The notes under the pieces were generated by a model. That model searched no databases. It had not been told where the DNA came from and saw nothing but the letters and a program-made list of their open reading frames with translations. The position numbers and the translations under genes are program-made. This document shows positions 1 through 11,769 of a stretch of DNA of 64,000 nt, in pieces; position 1 is the first letter of the stretch; every line of letters starts with the position of its first letter. The DNA is from Jacaranda mimosifolia. Lineage: Eukaryota > Streptophyta > Magnoliopsida > Lamiales > Bignoniaceae. The stretch spans positions 23,417,001 to 23,481,000 of the forward strand of contig CM032128.1 in NCBI GenBank assembly GCA_018894105.1, given 5' to 3'.

Positions 1-8
1 GGAAGATG

Positions 9-1110
9 GAAGAGCCACGTCCCATATTCATTATCAAGCGAATTTTAGCACAATGGAAGAGCCATGCCCCATATTCGTTATCATACTTCTAAGCCCTAAA
101 GAAGAAAAATCATACTTCAGAACCTTGAGCAAGTGCAAGGATGTCTTTGCTTAGGTATATAAAGAAATGTTAGGATTAGACCTAAAAGTTGCAATTCATC
201 ACCTTGGCATAAGACATGAAACGCCTAGCAAAGCAGTAATGGTGAATACTCTACCTAGAGCTTGTTCCTCGTATTGAATATAAGGTTAATAAGCTCACTG
301 ATGTGGGGTTTATTAGAGAAGTTAAATATCCAACCTAAATCTCTAGCATTGTACCAATCAGAAAGAATAATGGTCAAATATGTATTTGCATTGATTTTTT
401 AAATTTGAATAAGGTATGCCCAAAGGATAATTTTCTACTACTTGTTATCGAATTCATAGTTAACGTGACTGCTGGACATAAAACCTTATCTTTCGTGGAT
501 GGATTATCTAGGTACAACCAAATCAAATTGTCACGCAAAATGAGGAGTGTATAGCTTTCCACGCTCCGAATGGTACTTATATTTATAAAATAATGCCTTC
601 TGGATTGAAGAATGAAGATGCAACTTATCAATGAACTATGCAGAATATTTGATTGAAGAATGAGAAGAATCACTTAGAGGATCTTCACATGGTATCTGAT
701 TGATTGAAATACAATCTTAAGATGAGCCCGCTCAAGTGTGTTTTTAGAGTGACATTTGGCAAGTTAATCAGCTTCATACTTTGTCATTGTAAAATTGAAG
801 TGGACCCTACCAAAATTGATGTTGTCTAAAAGATGCATGCATGAAGAAACCTTAAGGAGTTATAGTTTACAAGGCAACTTGCATTTATAAAGAGGTTCAT
901 ATCAAATCTAGCAAAAAGATGCCAACTGTTTAATCACCTAATGAAGAAAGGCTCTTCTTTCCTATGGGTTAATGGACACAAAAATACGTCTAAAAGTATA
1001 AAGAAATACCTCATGAATTCACCAGTTTTGGGTGCTCTTGTACTTGGAAAATCATTGATACTATACATTGTGGTACAAAAATAATTGGTTTGCGCTTCTA
1101 CTTATGAACC
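9..1110 (+). pseudogene. Ty3/gypsy reverse transcriptase relic (Tat-like)
   Basis: Conceptual translation in shifting plus-strand frames gives the usual order of a plant Ty3/gypsy pol. A segment like KCKDVFA and GLDLKVAIHHL comes first, then RKNNGQICICIDFLNLNK and VCPKDNF around 360-430 (RT fingers/palm). FVDGLSRYNQIKL follows near 495-530, the MPSGLKNEDATYQ segment near 595-630, then MSPLKCVFRVTFGKLISFI at about 722-780 and FIKRFISNLAKRCQLFNHLMKK near 885-945. It ends with a segment like SPVLGALVLGKSLILYIV near 1020-1075. Several stops and frameshifts interrupt it and the YxDD region is damaged, so it is dead. The integrase expected downstream is missing. The first 100 bases hold a 46-bp imperfect duplication (copies at 9 and 55). 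The family call is confident; the Tat-like assignment is inference from the wording of the motifs and from the neighbours. Confidence 0.85.
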
Positions 1111-1129
1111 ATATGAACATATCCAAATT

Positions 1130-1640
1130 TTAACTGTTCCTCAATAAGAGCCTAAACTATCAGTAATACTCTTGGATATGAGCATAAACTATCTAAATCT
1201 TTAAATTAAAATCTCCCTAAATGCTTCTTAGTAAGAGTTTAAAATGTTAACAATACTCCTATATATGAGCATAAATTATCTAAATTCTTTAAATCAAAGT
1301 CTTCCTTGATAAGAGAAAGTCAAGTGATCTCCTTGACAAGAGTATAAATTATTAACCAAATTTAAGTGAACTCCTCGACATGAGTATAAAATATCTCCCA
1401 AATTAAGTGTGCCCCATGCTACATAAGCCTAAACTACATTTCACTCTTAGATATAAATTGTGTACGATATCCACCAATGGTGATGCATGAGGATAAACTA
1501 CTAATTTACTCCACTGAAAGTATTTCATGTGGCTAAAATGTAAAAATACTTTACCTCGTTCAGGGTGGTTAAGTTATGGATACTCCTGGCATGCATAAGT
1601 ATAAAGTGTGAATTTCCTCTCCAAAGATATAAGTTTTTGA
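1130..1640. repeat. irregular tandem repeat tract downstream of the RT relic
   Basis: A short motif of the form GAGCATAAACTATCTAAAT recurs at about 1177, 1263, 1338, 1377 and, weaker, 1420, each time with variants of 'ctcc.. gacatgag'. Spacing is uneven (about 40-90 bases) and copies are diverged. The tract lies between the pol relic and the 3' end of an opposite-strand gene, which is where Tat-type elements carry a hypervariable repeated 3' region. No coding potential was seen. Confidence 0.5.
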
Positions 1641-2037
1641 ACTATGTGATGACTTGATCCCCTTGATAGGATACATAGTTACCTTGAAAGTTATTTTCCA
1701 AATTCAATTATAAAATTAATATAACTTTTGGTTTTTTTTTTTCAAGTTTAATCATTCCATTAAAATAAGTTTAGCTTATTCATGAGATAGCCAATTCTAT
1801 TCATGAGTTTAAGCAAGTTTATTTTTTTACTCGGTTATTGGAGATATGCAATGCAATTTTTCGTGGTTAATGTCAATGTGAAGAATAAAAAAATGTTGGA
1901 CAAATAAAAGAATGAAACACAATGAGACTTTATAAGGAAAAAAAGAACAACTTTTTAATTGCATATGTAGTAACAAATTGTTCTTTTACATCAATAACAA
2001 AAAAAGAAAAAAAATTGCTAAATAGCTGAGTGCTCAT
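1641..2037. other. AT-rich spacer of the left Tat-like element
   Basis: No gene or terminal structure was recognised. It holds a poly(T) run near 1732-1742 and homopurine runs near 1938-2010, and leads into the 3' end of the opposite-strand gene. Confidence 0.4.
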
Positions 2038-4130
2038 GTGAATAAATCAAAAGCTACAAAATTCTTGCCAGATCTTTCAAGCAAGACCTCCATTCTATTT
2101 AAATCCTCAACCTTTTTGTCAGTCAAAAATTTAGTATTCTCAAGCTTTGAGCTTTTTTCTCTCTTGGTGACCACTTCATTTCGAAGAATAGACAAGTTTT
2201 CTTTAGCTTTATGGATTTATAAGTTTGCAAGTTCTTCCTTACCACTCAACTCAAGAAGTCGTATCTTAACTATTTCTGCTGCTTGATGATTTGGATAAGT
2301 TTATCCTTGAGATCATTCACCTCGTCATCTTATTCATTTTCTATTGCTTCAGTTTTAAAGAGATCTTGTTGCACAATAAAAAATGTTTTCTCATGAGTTT
2401 CCCTTGTTTCTCTCTAAATTAAATTCGACTTGAGCTTTGTGTAATTGAAACCACTCTTAAACATAGATTTTAAGTGGTTCTCCAAAGATGATGTGTCTTT
2501 TATATATATTATCATCATGTGATTAAATCATCAATTGCTGGTTTTATCCTTAAAAGCTACTCAAATGGGGTTTTCACGATTTTTTGACATATTCATTCCC
2601 AATAAAATCTGAGTAATATCTGCTCAACTTCAGATTTTATAACTCAAGGATAAAACTCAAAGATTTTGGCAGATGGAAGTAGCCAAGATGGAGCTTCAAA
2701 TATTTTTGGGCTTATCTTATCCGGCCAAAGCTTTCATGATTGCAGTATTAGACAATGCTAGCTATCGTCACTTGCTAGGACTAGCGTTTTATGGATAGCT
2801 TACATGTCATTGTAAAAAGGATGAGAAGCGGTTGTTTCAAGCAAGACAAAAGAATTGACTCTTTTATCGAACTAGTACTACCTTTGGAAGTAATTAAGAC
2901 TTCTATTCAAGTTTTGAAAGATAAAAAAAAAAAAAAAAAGATGGAATTGGTGCAAAAATAGATGAATAATACAAACAAAAAAGGGAGATACATGTTGTAT
3001 GAAAATAATAACACATTTTTTGCTAACTCTGCCAAAGGTAAAGAAAAACCTAGCACTACAAAGAAGCCTGAATTAATTATGATATCAGATAAATCCTAAA
3101 TCTTTGTTTTCTTCTTGAGTATGCATTGGTTGCTAGAGTCACCATTTGAGCATGAAAATGCATAAATTACATCATTTTCTTCCATTGGAGTCTCGGTGGA
3201 TATAAGTATAGAGATGAATACTAAAATAAGCTACAACATTTTTTGGATGGTGCTTTGGCATGTTTGGTGATATTATGCTCCTTAAGCTCCAAATTTTCTC
3301 CTTCACCCTACCTTGAAATAATAAGATTTTGAATTGTTGAGGCCTCTTGGTTGTCTTCGGGATCCTTCACCGAAGTTTGTTTAGGTAGAGATGGCTTCTC
3401 TAGGATGCCCAGGCTCAGATGCGTGCTGTTCAAGTTTCTCTCTACATTGATTAAATCGTCCAGAGTTTGATCCCACATCTCTGATTGATTTCAAGAACAA
3501 CTTTGGTACTTTTTGCTCTTAAATCCTTCCACCATTCGTCCCACCAGTCTGTATATTCCTTTGTGACAAATGGAAAGGAAGAATTGTTGCCATGATCAAA
3601 GAAAATCATACAAATCACAGGTATTGATCTCCTTTTTCAAGTAACCTAGGATGTATTGAAAGAAACCACATTGCTAACTAAATTGATGAGAGCTATAAAC
3701 TTCAATGATATGATATGCTCTAGACCAAAACATCAAATAGATAGAACATGAGCCATAAAAAGGTTCTTGTAAATATTTTATATGCACACGACATACATTA
3801 ATGTGATCTATTTGCATAGATATGAATATATATTTTAAAAAAATTGAAGGATTGATAATGAGGAATAAATTCATACCTTCAAAAGCTCAAAGTATTTGGC
3901 CATGTTCTCTCCCCATATCTGACCATACTGCTCCTCATGCTTTAAACCTGGATAAGAAATACGTGCCAAGGTAGCACCCCATCTAGCTATGAGCATAATC
4001 AATGGGAAAGATTGCAGTAGACTTATGAAGATGTAGTGAAGTGGCTATGCTACCCAAGCCATATAGATGCTTGCCAATACAGGAACTACAAGTTAAAGCA
4101 ATCACCTTATTATGTCTATTAATAGATAGG
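2038..4130 (-). pseudogene. opposite-strand plant-mobile-domain/coiled-coil gene relic
   Basis: On the minus strand, 4090-3985 translates with segments like CIGKHLYGLGSIATSLHLHK and AIFPIDYAHS, resembling the part of the plant mobile domain (PMD) that precedes the 'WLGxYxxT' helix. It continues to GENMAKYFELLK, directly followed by a GTATGA splice donor at 3876. After a putative intron of about 290 bases, 3600-3525 gives FFDHGNNSSFPFVTKEYTDW then WDEWWKDLR, the Trp-rich PMD end. Further on, 2640-2038 reads as a heptad-rich coiled coil (for example KENLSILRNEVVTKREKSSK, and KKVEDLNRMEVLLERSGKN near the end), with in-frame stops. Family knowledge: Tat-lineage retrotransposons often carry an additional gene antisense to pol, in several cases with PMD-like sequence. 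Here the pol relic (9-1110) is plus and this gene is minus, which fits. Exact exon limits are uncertain and the gene is not intact. Confidence 0.6.
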
Positions 4131-4199
4131 ATATTACCCTACCCAAATCCAAAAGGATATTAAAATGCCCATACCTAAGCTAAATAATATTTGCTAGAC

Positions 4200-5085
4200 C
4201 CACACTCATACCCAAAACCACTAAAATTAATATTATGGATATGGATAGGGCTTACACCCTTAGATTACCCATGTGCTCTATAATAAAAAATTATGCATTA
4301 TTCTAATATACAAGTTTGACCAATTAGCTCAAAAATTATCAATACTAAAATTAAGTGTATGCTAGTGATAAAAATATTTATTAATTTTATAATATGATAA
4401 TATATTTTTTAATTATAATATACATGTATTTCCTTCGGTATACCATATGAAATAACATTATTTAAAAAATGGGAAGAATAAAATTAAAGAGAAGAAAAAT
4501 ATAGTTAGAGAAAAATATAATATTATTTAATTTTTTATTTTTTGTTTGTTTAGTATTCCAAAAATTGAATACATAAATAAAATAAATTAAATTAAATTAA
4601 TCAATGTAATGAATTTACGAGAACCTTGGGGTTATTATGTGATGAAATTGAAGATTTTCCATGTTGAAGAAAACTAGTTTTGTTTTTTCGAATTTTAATT
4701 TATGGCTAGAGTTTGTATTTAGGCTTTAGTGGACCTAATTAATGCAAAATGCATTATAGAGTTTGAGTTTGAGCCTTGCTAGACCTATTCAAAATCAAAG
4801 GATTAAAAGCTTATCATAATTTTTTATTTTTATTATTTATTATTTCTAATATAAAAGATTCGATCTATATATCAAATAAGTCTTGAGTTAGAAAAAATAG
4901 GTGCAGTATATAATATTATTATTTAGGTATTTTAAAGTATGGTCCAGTTCACGAACTCAATAGGGTAGAGTATAAGGTCTTTTGATTAGGAGATGGTAGA
5001 ATAAAGGATCTTATTATTTAATACTTATCCTTAGTACCTTATAGGATCTTATTATTATTTAATACTTATCCTTAGTACGTTGGGT
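4200..5085. other. AT-rich stretch without a recognised gene
   Basis: Nothing coding was seen. A 35-bp direct duplication lies at 5006-5037 and 5044-5078 (core ggatcttattattta). The 3' LTR of the left Tat-like element might be expected around here, but I could not identify its ends. Confidence 0.4.
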
Positions 5086-7215
5086 CCTTTTTTTTACCAT
5101 GCAATGCTCACACTTATCCTTCACCTATTTCATCACCCATTAAGTATAGCAATCTGTTCTTCTGACCCAAAATACTTGTCAGTCTTAAACTTACCCAAAT
5201 GAGGTATACAAATGCAACATAATCCTCAAGAAATTTTCTTTTTCCACTCTTAGATGGTGTCTTTGTTTCATTAAAGCAAATACCATTGCAGCAAGTCCTA
5301 TGTCATGGGCAAGACAATTTGTTCCTACAACTTAAGATTTCCTAACGTATATGAGATCGCTCTCTCCTTAACAAATGTCCTTTCAAGACATAGGTGTATG
5401 ACATTTCCTTAAGTTTTTCAAAGAAAGGTAAGAATAGCACTAAGATTAATTCTCCATTTAAATCTTGAAACTCCCTCTACACCTCTATTTAGTATATCAT
5501 TATCCTTTCGAGTAATTTCATCCAATGGATTTACAACCTTGGGAAAAGTCAAATAATACTAATTGTCAACACCTAATAAACTTTTGTACTTTTCGTACAT
5601 TTTTAGCCTGTATTCAATTGTTTATAACCTTAATTTTGGTAGGATCAATTCCTAAATATTCATGAAACTAAGCGCAGATGTAATATAGCTCATTCCTCGA
5701 TTCCAAGTATATTAAAGGTCCCTAACAAGATTGCTATAAATCAATTCTAACAATTCAAAAAGTTCTCTATGTTTTATATTTATAAATGTTGTGGGAACTT
5801 GGATCGAATCCAACCGAATAGCATAGTCTCAATTCACAATATCCATGTTACAAGTAGAGGGTAGCTCTCAATACATCTATTCCTCAAATTTCCATTAATA
5901 GTATCCCCATCTCTTTCTAATTTTTAAATAACCCAAACCTTTGTGATATGTTAGACAGTTTTATGTGGAAGAAGGTGTTTTGCTTCCTACATCGATGAGG
6001 TTCACCGTACTCTTATTATTATTATTCTTTCAATCTCTCTTAATAATATCCTTGCTAAAAGAAAAGTGGCAAACTTAATTCCTTTGTTTGTTAGGTTAGA
6101 TTGATACCCAAATTCCCTCGCATTCTTTAATCCACGCCTTTATGTTCTACTTGTCTGATCTTGTCTTAATATTCGAGGGGTAAAACTCTAGCAATTTTCT
6201 TGAGATTGGCTTTCTTAGGGTCTTCCACTATATTTTTGGATTTATCAACTTGATTCACTCATTAATAGAGTTGTAGGTTTTGCTATTCAATTGCAACATA
6301 AGTTATGTCACGTGCCCTTCCGCTTTGGTATCTATTAATGGAGTGGAGTGAGGTCTAGTGTTATCCCTAATTCTTCCCACAAGAAATTTCTAATTAAAGC
6401 GTCTTCATCGTGATCTTCAAGTGTGTTAGCACAATTGATTGGCGACCATCTTCTATGAGTCGATCTACATACTACTGCATTTATGCTTGAGGAATTTCTA
6501 GTGATTTCATCTCCTGCGGTGTTGTGATTTGGGCCCTGTAGAATGAGTTCAAGTTCGTCTAGCCCATAGCTCTCATTTTAGTTATTAATAATATCAAAAT
6601 GCATATTTTCTTTTGGAAATATAGGATATCTAAATGTAAGCCAAGATCCCTTATAACTTAAATCAATGTATGCGATATACAATACAATTTTATTTATATA
6701 CAAGCCCCGTGTACAATTCCATCAGCATATATATAAGCTAGTTTGGTTCTCGAGAATATTTAGATTATCAATCAATCTAGCTAATGTTTGATTAATGATG
6801 GAAAAATTTACTAAATTTAGTATGTTATTATTAGACCAAAATATGCCATCATACTCCACATGCAAAACTAAAACTAGTTATTCTTATGGCTGGTGCTATA
6901 CTATTTTGCTCGAGTTCATAATACGATTTCTTATAACCTCATGTTCTACAGATAATCTCCCATTTTTCTCTATCCATTATCATTTTGCAGTCATACTAAT
7001 CAACATTCATTATAATCATACTAGTTTTCCTCTTAACTTTCAATAATGCTTTATAAACATCATATCATATAGCCAACGTCACACTTTTCTCTTTACATTT
7101 AGAATGTTGTTCCTCATAGATTTCATCTCATATGGGATTTCCTCCTCTTCAACCTAATGTTATCTTCTTCACTATTACCATACTATTCTTTTTCAAAGTA
7201 ATTATACCACCTAAA

Positions 7216-7745
7216 TTTCAACTGTATTCATGTGCCAAACACTATTCATCCTAAGATAATCATTCACTTTCCCCAATATATTTCCTCCTAAAGTAGTGCT
7301 CTACTCATCAAATACAACCTCCATGAATATTTCTACAACATTGATTTCCAAAATAACTGTTTGCCCACTGAATACATTTCTCCCTAAAATAGTGATATGC
7401 TAATCAAATTCGACCTTGATAGATATTGTTCACATAATATTATAATTGCAAATAGTAACATCATTTCCAAAATATTATAATTTCAATTGTATTCATGCGT
7501 CAAACACTATTCATCCCACGATAATCATTCATTTTCCCCAATATATTTCCTCATAAAGTAATGCTTTACTCGTCAAATACAACTTCCATGAATATTGCTT
7601 GTACAACATTGATTTCCAAATAATTGTTCACCTACTAAATACATTTTTTCCTAAAATAGTCCTATGCTAATTAAATTCGAACTTGATAGATATTGTTCAC
7701 ATAATATTTTAATTGCAAATAGTAACATCCTTTCCAAGGACTATA
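7216..7745. repeat. 265-bp tandem duplication inside copy A
   Basis: The block starting with tttcaactgtattcatg at 7216 is repeated at 7481. The copies share attattcatcc, ccccaatatatttcctc, aacattgatttccaaa and agatattgttcacataatat. The equivalent region of the sister element (about 17380-17645) has one copy, so the duplication arose after the two copies diverged or was lost from the other. Confidence 0.8.
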
Positions 7746-7942
7746 AGATCATATGCCTAACAAAAGTAAGATGTTATACATTGGTTGGCCACACTAGTCA
7801 TAACTTTTCAATTCCTAAAAGTTGAGCATTGTCCCAAAACTTTATATCCTATTCAACTCCACAATCAAAGTCAATCTCTACTAACCCAAAATTCCACATT
7901 CTGAGGATCATACTCGAGCATAGCTCAAGTTCCATAACCCAA

Positions 7943-7954
7943 GCTGTGACACCA
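7943..7954 (-). other. primer-binding site, copy A
   Basis: The plus strand reads gctgtgacacca, so the minus strand reads TGGTGTCACAGC. This is two mismatches from TGGTATCAGAGC, the plant initiator tRNA-Met primer site. It lies four bases from the LTR edge (TGTAGCATCCC at 7959). The sister site at 17845 has one mismatch. Confidence 0.75.
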
Positions 7955-7958
7955 CCTC

Positions 7959-10900
7959 TGTAGCATCCCGCCTAAAATAGTACCTACCTTAGGTCGAGGT
8001 GCTAACCATTCCAATTCAACTATTTCATGTTGCAACTAAGTTCCACAAAGTAATACTTTCAGAATAATTGATCACTAACACCAGAACCTATACATACATA
8101 ATATTTACACTAGAAAGCAGCTGAATTCAAACTTAACAATCACCATTATTCAATAGATCATACTACGATTAAATTCCACAAAAGAGAAAGACCACTTTAA
8201 CAAAACGAGCTACTAGCATTACATCACTCCTAATACATAACATTTATAATCTAGCAACATTATTCATAATTTATTAAGCTCTATTTTACAAAACAAATGC
8301 AAAAACCCTAAACAACTAGTTATGCATGTCATAACCGAAAACAATTCAAACTTAACATACTTTAGTTTACGTAACAAGTCAGAGAACCCTGTACAACTGG
8401 CAACCAAGCCACAAAACCATTTAGACTATATACACAAGCACAAGTGGACCGTTTGTTTCCTTTTAGTACCTATCTAGGGAAAAAAACAAAGCTCATACGA
8501 GAGGCGTAAGTCCAAATGACTTAGAGATATGAACAAAAATTAATTTATATATAAATATATTAAATAAGAAGAAAGTAGCTAAGATTCTTAGAAAGAAATT
8601 AAAATAAAGTAAGGTACTTGTAAAATGCTTGTATGAAGCCAAGTACATGTCAAACATGAACTGATTCTGATAGATCTGAATATCGAAAGTTTATGAATAA
8701 ATTAACAATATGTGATAAACAATAACATGTTATTAGGAGCCATTGGTGGTCTCCAACCTTATGTCTCTCGTAGATCATTATGAAACAAATCTCTTATCCC
8801 TCCAAATTTTGAGTGATCAACTTAGACAATCAATCAATATGGCATGGTCGATCACATGCCAATCCCTCACTCATAGAAAGCTAACCTCCAACTGCTTGTG
8901 AGATAGGATCAGTAGTGGGTACTAATCAGGAGGCCCCTATTAGTATGTACGGCCTGGCCGTCTTTTCAATTGTAGTCCCTGGCCTAACTTTCTGTGGCGT
9001 CCCTCCAGGTCTAAACTGCCGAAAGGCATCCCCAAGGGTCTCATTGACAATTAAGTCCAACAGCAATATTAGTTTTCAAATAAATGATGTTATAATTAAT
9101 AATAAACAAATGCAATGAGTCTTGGATACAATCAATCAATCGATTGGCAAGACCATCTCAAGCAACAATAAAACACAACAATGACTTAAACATGTTGGCA
9201 CAATATTATGCAAAATCAAAGAAATTATCAAATGAGTTAATGAGAGCAAAATGGAATGGGAAGTTCGATGGGATTTCAAATTTTGACAAAAGGACTTGAA
9301 ATGACACTACTGACCTAAAATAAGGGTACAATCAATAAAATAATTTCGATTGCAATTTAGAGAGCAACAAATAACATTGAATGTCAATTTGAAGGGCATA
9401 TAATGATATCACGATCGAACACGTAGGTCAAGAAACAAACAATTTACTAGTGCTTATAACACACACACACACACATACACACACCTATATATATACATAT
9501 ATCTTTTCCCCAACAAGAAGAATAATATCAAAGACCTCACCTCATGTCCTAGCATCCATGATAGAAACCTTCTACTGGTTAGGAATGCTTGGATTCTCAT
9601 CACCTATTTCAATCAAAATGCAAAATGAACATTGACATTATGGTATAATATTTACTAACAGTGATTATGGCTATTTACGCGTTCTAATTACACTAGCCCA
9701 CTTATTCTTGCAATTACCTTTCTATCTTGGTCTTCGTACTATGGCCTGTTTTTGCAGATCATCTAACTCATAACATTAGATTCGCTACATATCCAATTCC
9801 TTTAGGTGATCAAAGGTTTTATTGCGAACTCAATTTACCATTTGCTTATCTAAGCATGCCAATTCAGTTAAACGTCATCTATTAAACATTTTATCAGTTT
9901 TAGGTTGATGTTTCACCTCAATTACCAATATTTAAATTAATATTCTTAGTCTGTAGCTAATAAATTTAGTCAACATCCACGAATTTAGTATATTTTTCTA
10001 TAATAGTTAATTATTATTTTCATTCTATATTTTTGAATTCTTAAAGATGTCAAATTGTTTAATTGATGGTAATTAGCCCCTAATTAACGATCTGGGTCCA
10101 CATATTACTTTATAACAAAAATCATATCCAATCATTCCGGTTCATAATCATAATTTGATCCAACTAACTTAACTTTACATCAAAACCAACTTAACAATTT
10201 ATTCAAATCAAATGATGGGACATTTAATTATTCAAACAAAGTTTTACCAAATGGACCAAGTTCGAGCTCAATTCGTAGCCCAAAACTAGCTCGCAAGCAC
10301 TCGAATCATTGCCCTAAAGATTTTGTGCTCAAGATCACTAGAGCGCTACTGCCAAAACTGAGCTCCACTACCACTAGCTGATGCATTTCCTCATGCTGAG
10401 TAAACGCCCTTTTTTTTTTCAATTTTTTCCTCCGCCAACAGATCCCTAGTCAAATGAAGAGAGAAGCTTGAAGTACCGCTGCCCATTTTCGCATGTTTTC
10501 TCTTGCTTTGGTGATTTGTTTCTACAATCGAATGAACCATGGTGTTCCTCTAGCTAAGCCCCTTACACACACCTCTTGGTCATGAGCTTAAGCTTTTTGA
10601 ATGGCCGTGCCTGCCACCTTTACCGTTTGCTCAGCTCGACCGCCAATTGTCGGCATTCCACTGGTTGTTTCACTATAAATTTGGTACCACACTCCTCATC
10701 GTGGGGAACGTGACTATTGGTTTACTTTTGAGCATTGGCCACAAACGACTGAGATGTGGTAAGGAGAGGAATTGTGCTCGCTAGTGAAAATTCGATAATA
10801 TTGAGAAGGGCTTTTCATAGTATTGGGCTTTTTAGAATTACAATTTGGCACCAAAATTTCTCCACCATTTGCAATTTAGTCCAAGAACTCTTCAACCGCG

Positions 10901-11213
10901 TACATTTCAGACTGCCAACTTTTGAGTGCCTCACATTTGCCCCAGAACTATTTTTTGGCCACTCAAACTTTCCTCCTTTCATATATTGGCCCCAGCTTCA
11001 TTTTCAAATTTTGTAATTAAGTTTGATTTTTATTAATTTTTGGTTCCCACAATTTCCCATCATATATGGCCTTAATTAAGCATAGTTTACCTAAGCTTTT
11101 TTTATTTAACATTATAATTATTCTATTTATGTTTTTATTAACTCTCAACACCAGGACCCAATTTATTAAATTTTGAATTCTTTTAAAATCCATACTTGTG
11201 GATTGGGATGTTA
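7959..11213 (-). mobile_element. large LTR (3.26 kb), copy A
   Basis: The left edge TGTAGCATCCC abuts the primer-binding site and the right edge GGGATGTTA is its imperfect inverse, with the final CA lost. It aligns along its length with the LTR at 17861-21055. In reverse complement it shares a conserved core (plus strand about 8770-9050) with the plus-strand LTRs at 11770 and 22746. Shared words include ggagggacgcca, gactagtacc-like and agttggaggt. A CA/TA microsatellite lies at 9461-9504. The GC-richer block at 10260-10760 and the open frames in this LTR are not recognisable proteins. Confidence 0.85.
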
Positions 11214-11764
11214 AAATTCTCCCTCATTAAAACCAGATTCTCATTCAAAATTTCAATGAGTTTGGAATGTCATCACATAATATTTCATCATTTACAAGAA
11301 TGGAACTTTTGCCAACTCTTATTTCTTAATCTGATCAGTTCTAGATTCTCTATGTTCCCATCTTAAGTAATCTCTACTTTGCTTCCATTATTGAATAGTC
11401 TTGAGTTTCTTTACCTGCTCATTTTCTCTTGAGTATTTCACATTCTATTATGTTCCAAGGGCTCATTTTCTTTGTATGATAGGATTGGATGTAATTGATA
11501 AGTGTAGGATTCATTAACTAGCAAATATATCAATACTTTGTTTGTTTGTTTGAATTACTAATTTGGATATTCTAATTTTAATACAATCAGTTGGTTGGAT
11601 GCTTAGGATTGTAACTTAAGATAAGTGTGAAATATTAATTTCATCCCCAATCTTGTGTTAATAATTGACTTATTTTCACTAAAAATGTTTAAATATATGT
11701 AATATTATAGTGAGTAAATCTATATATTTAAACCTTTTTCTCAAATATTATTACCTAAAAAAGA
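11214..11764 (-). mobile_element. 3' internal end with polypurine tract beside LTR copy A
   Basis: Immediately right of the LTR the plus strand reads aaattctccctcattaaaac, so the minus strand has a purine-rich AATGAGGGAGAATTT next to the LTR start. That is the expected position and form of a polypurine tract in plant Ty3/gypsy elements. The LTR is thus flanked by a PPT on one side and a PBS on the other, meaning internal DNA lies on both sides. How far the internal segment extends is unclear: similarity to the usual pattern fades after about 11470, and the rest is unassigned AT-rich DNA. Confidence 0.5.
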
Positions 11765-11769
11765 GTTGA

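Larger units (their letters stand above)
5090..7958 (-). mobile_element. internal region of large-LTR retrotransposon, copy A
   Basis: This stretch is colinear with 15190-17860 in the same orientation and is followed to the right by a primer-binding site and a 3.2-kb LTR on the minus strand. It is therefore the 5' part of an internal domain, read right to left. A minus-strand peptide segment around 6330-6480 (for example RRWSPINCANTLEDHDEDAL, then IRNFLWEELG) is partly conserved in the other copy (RRSPIN, LTP). It may be gag-like, but I do not recognise a family. No RT or integrase was seen. Both copies stop being similar at the same left point (about 5090 and 15190). Confidence 0.6.

Noticed and set aside
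6795..7046. 83-codon plus-strand frame
   Set aside because: Antisense to the element's internal region, not preserved in the sister copy near 16935, and without recognisable domains.
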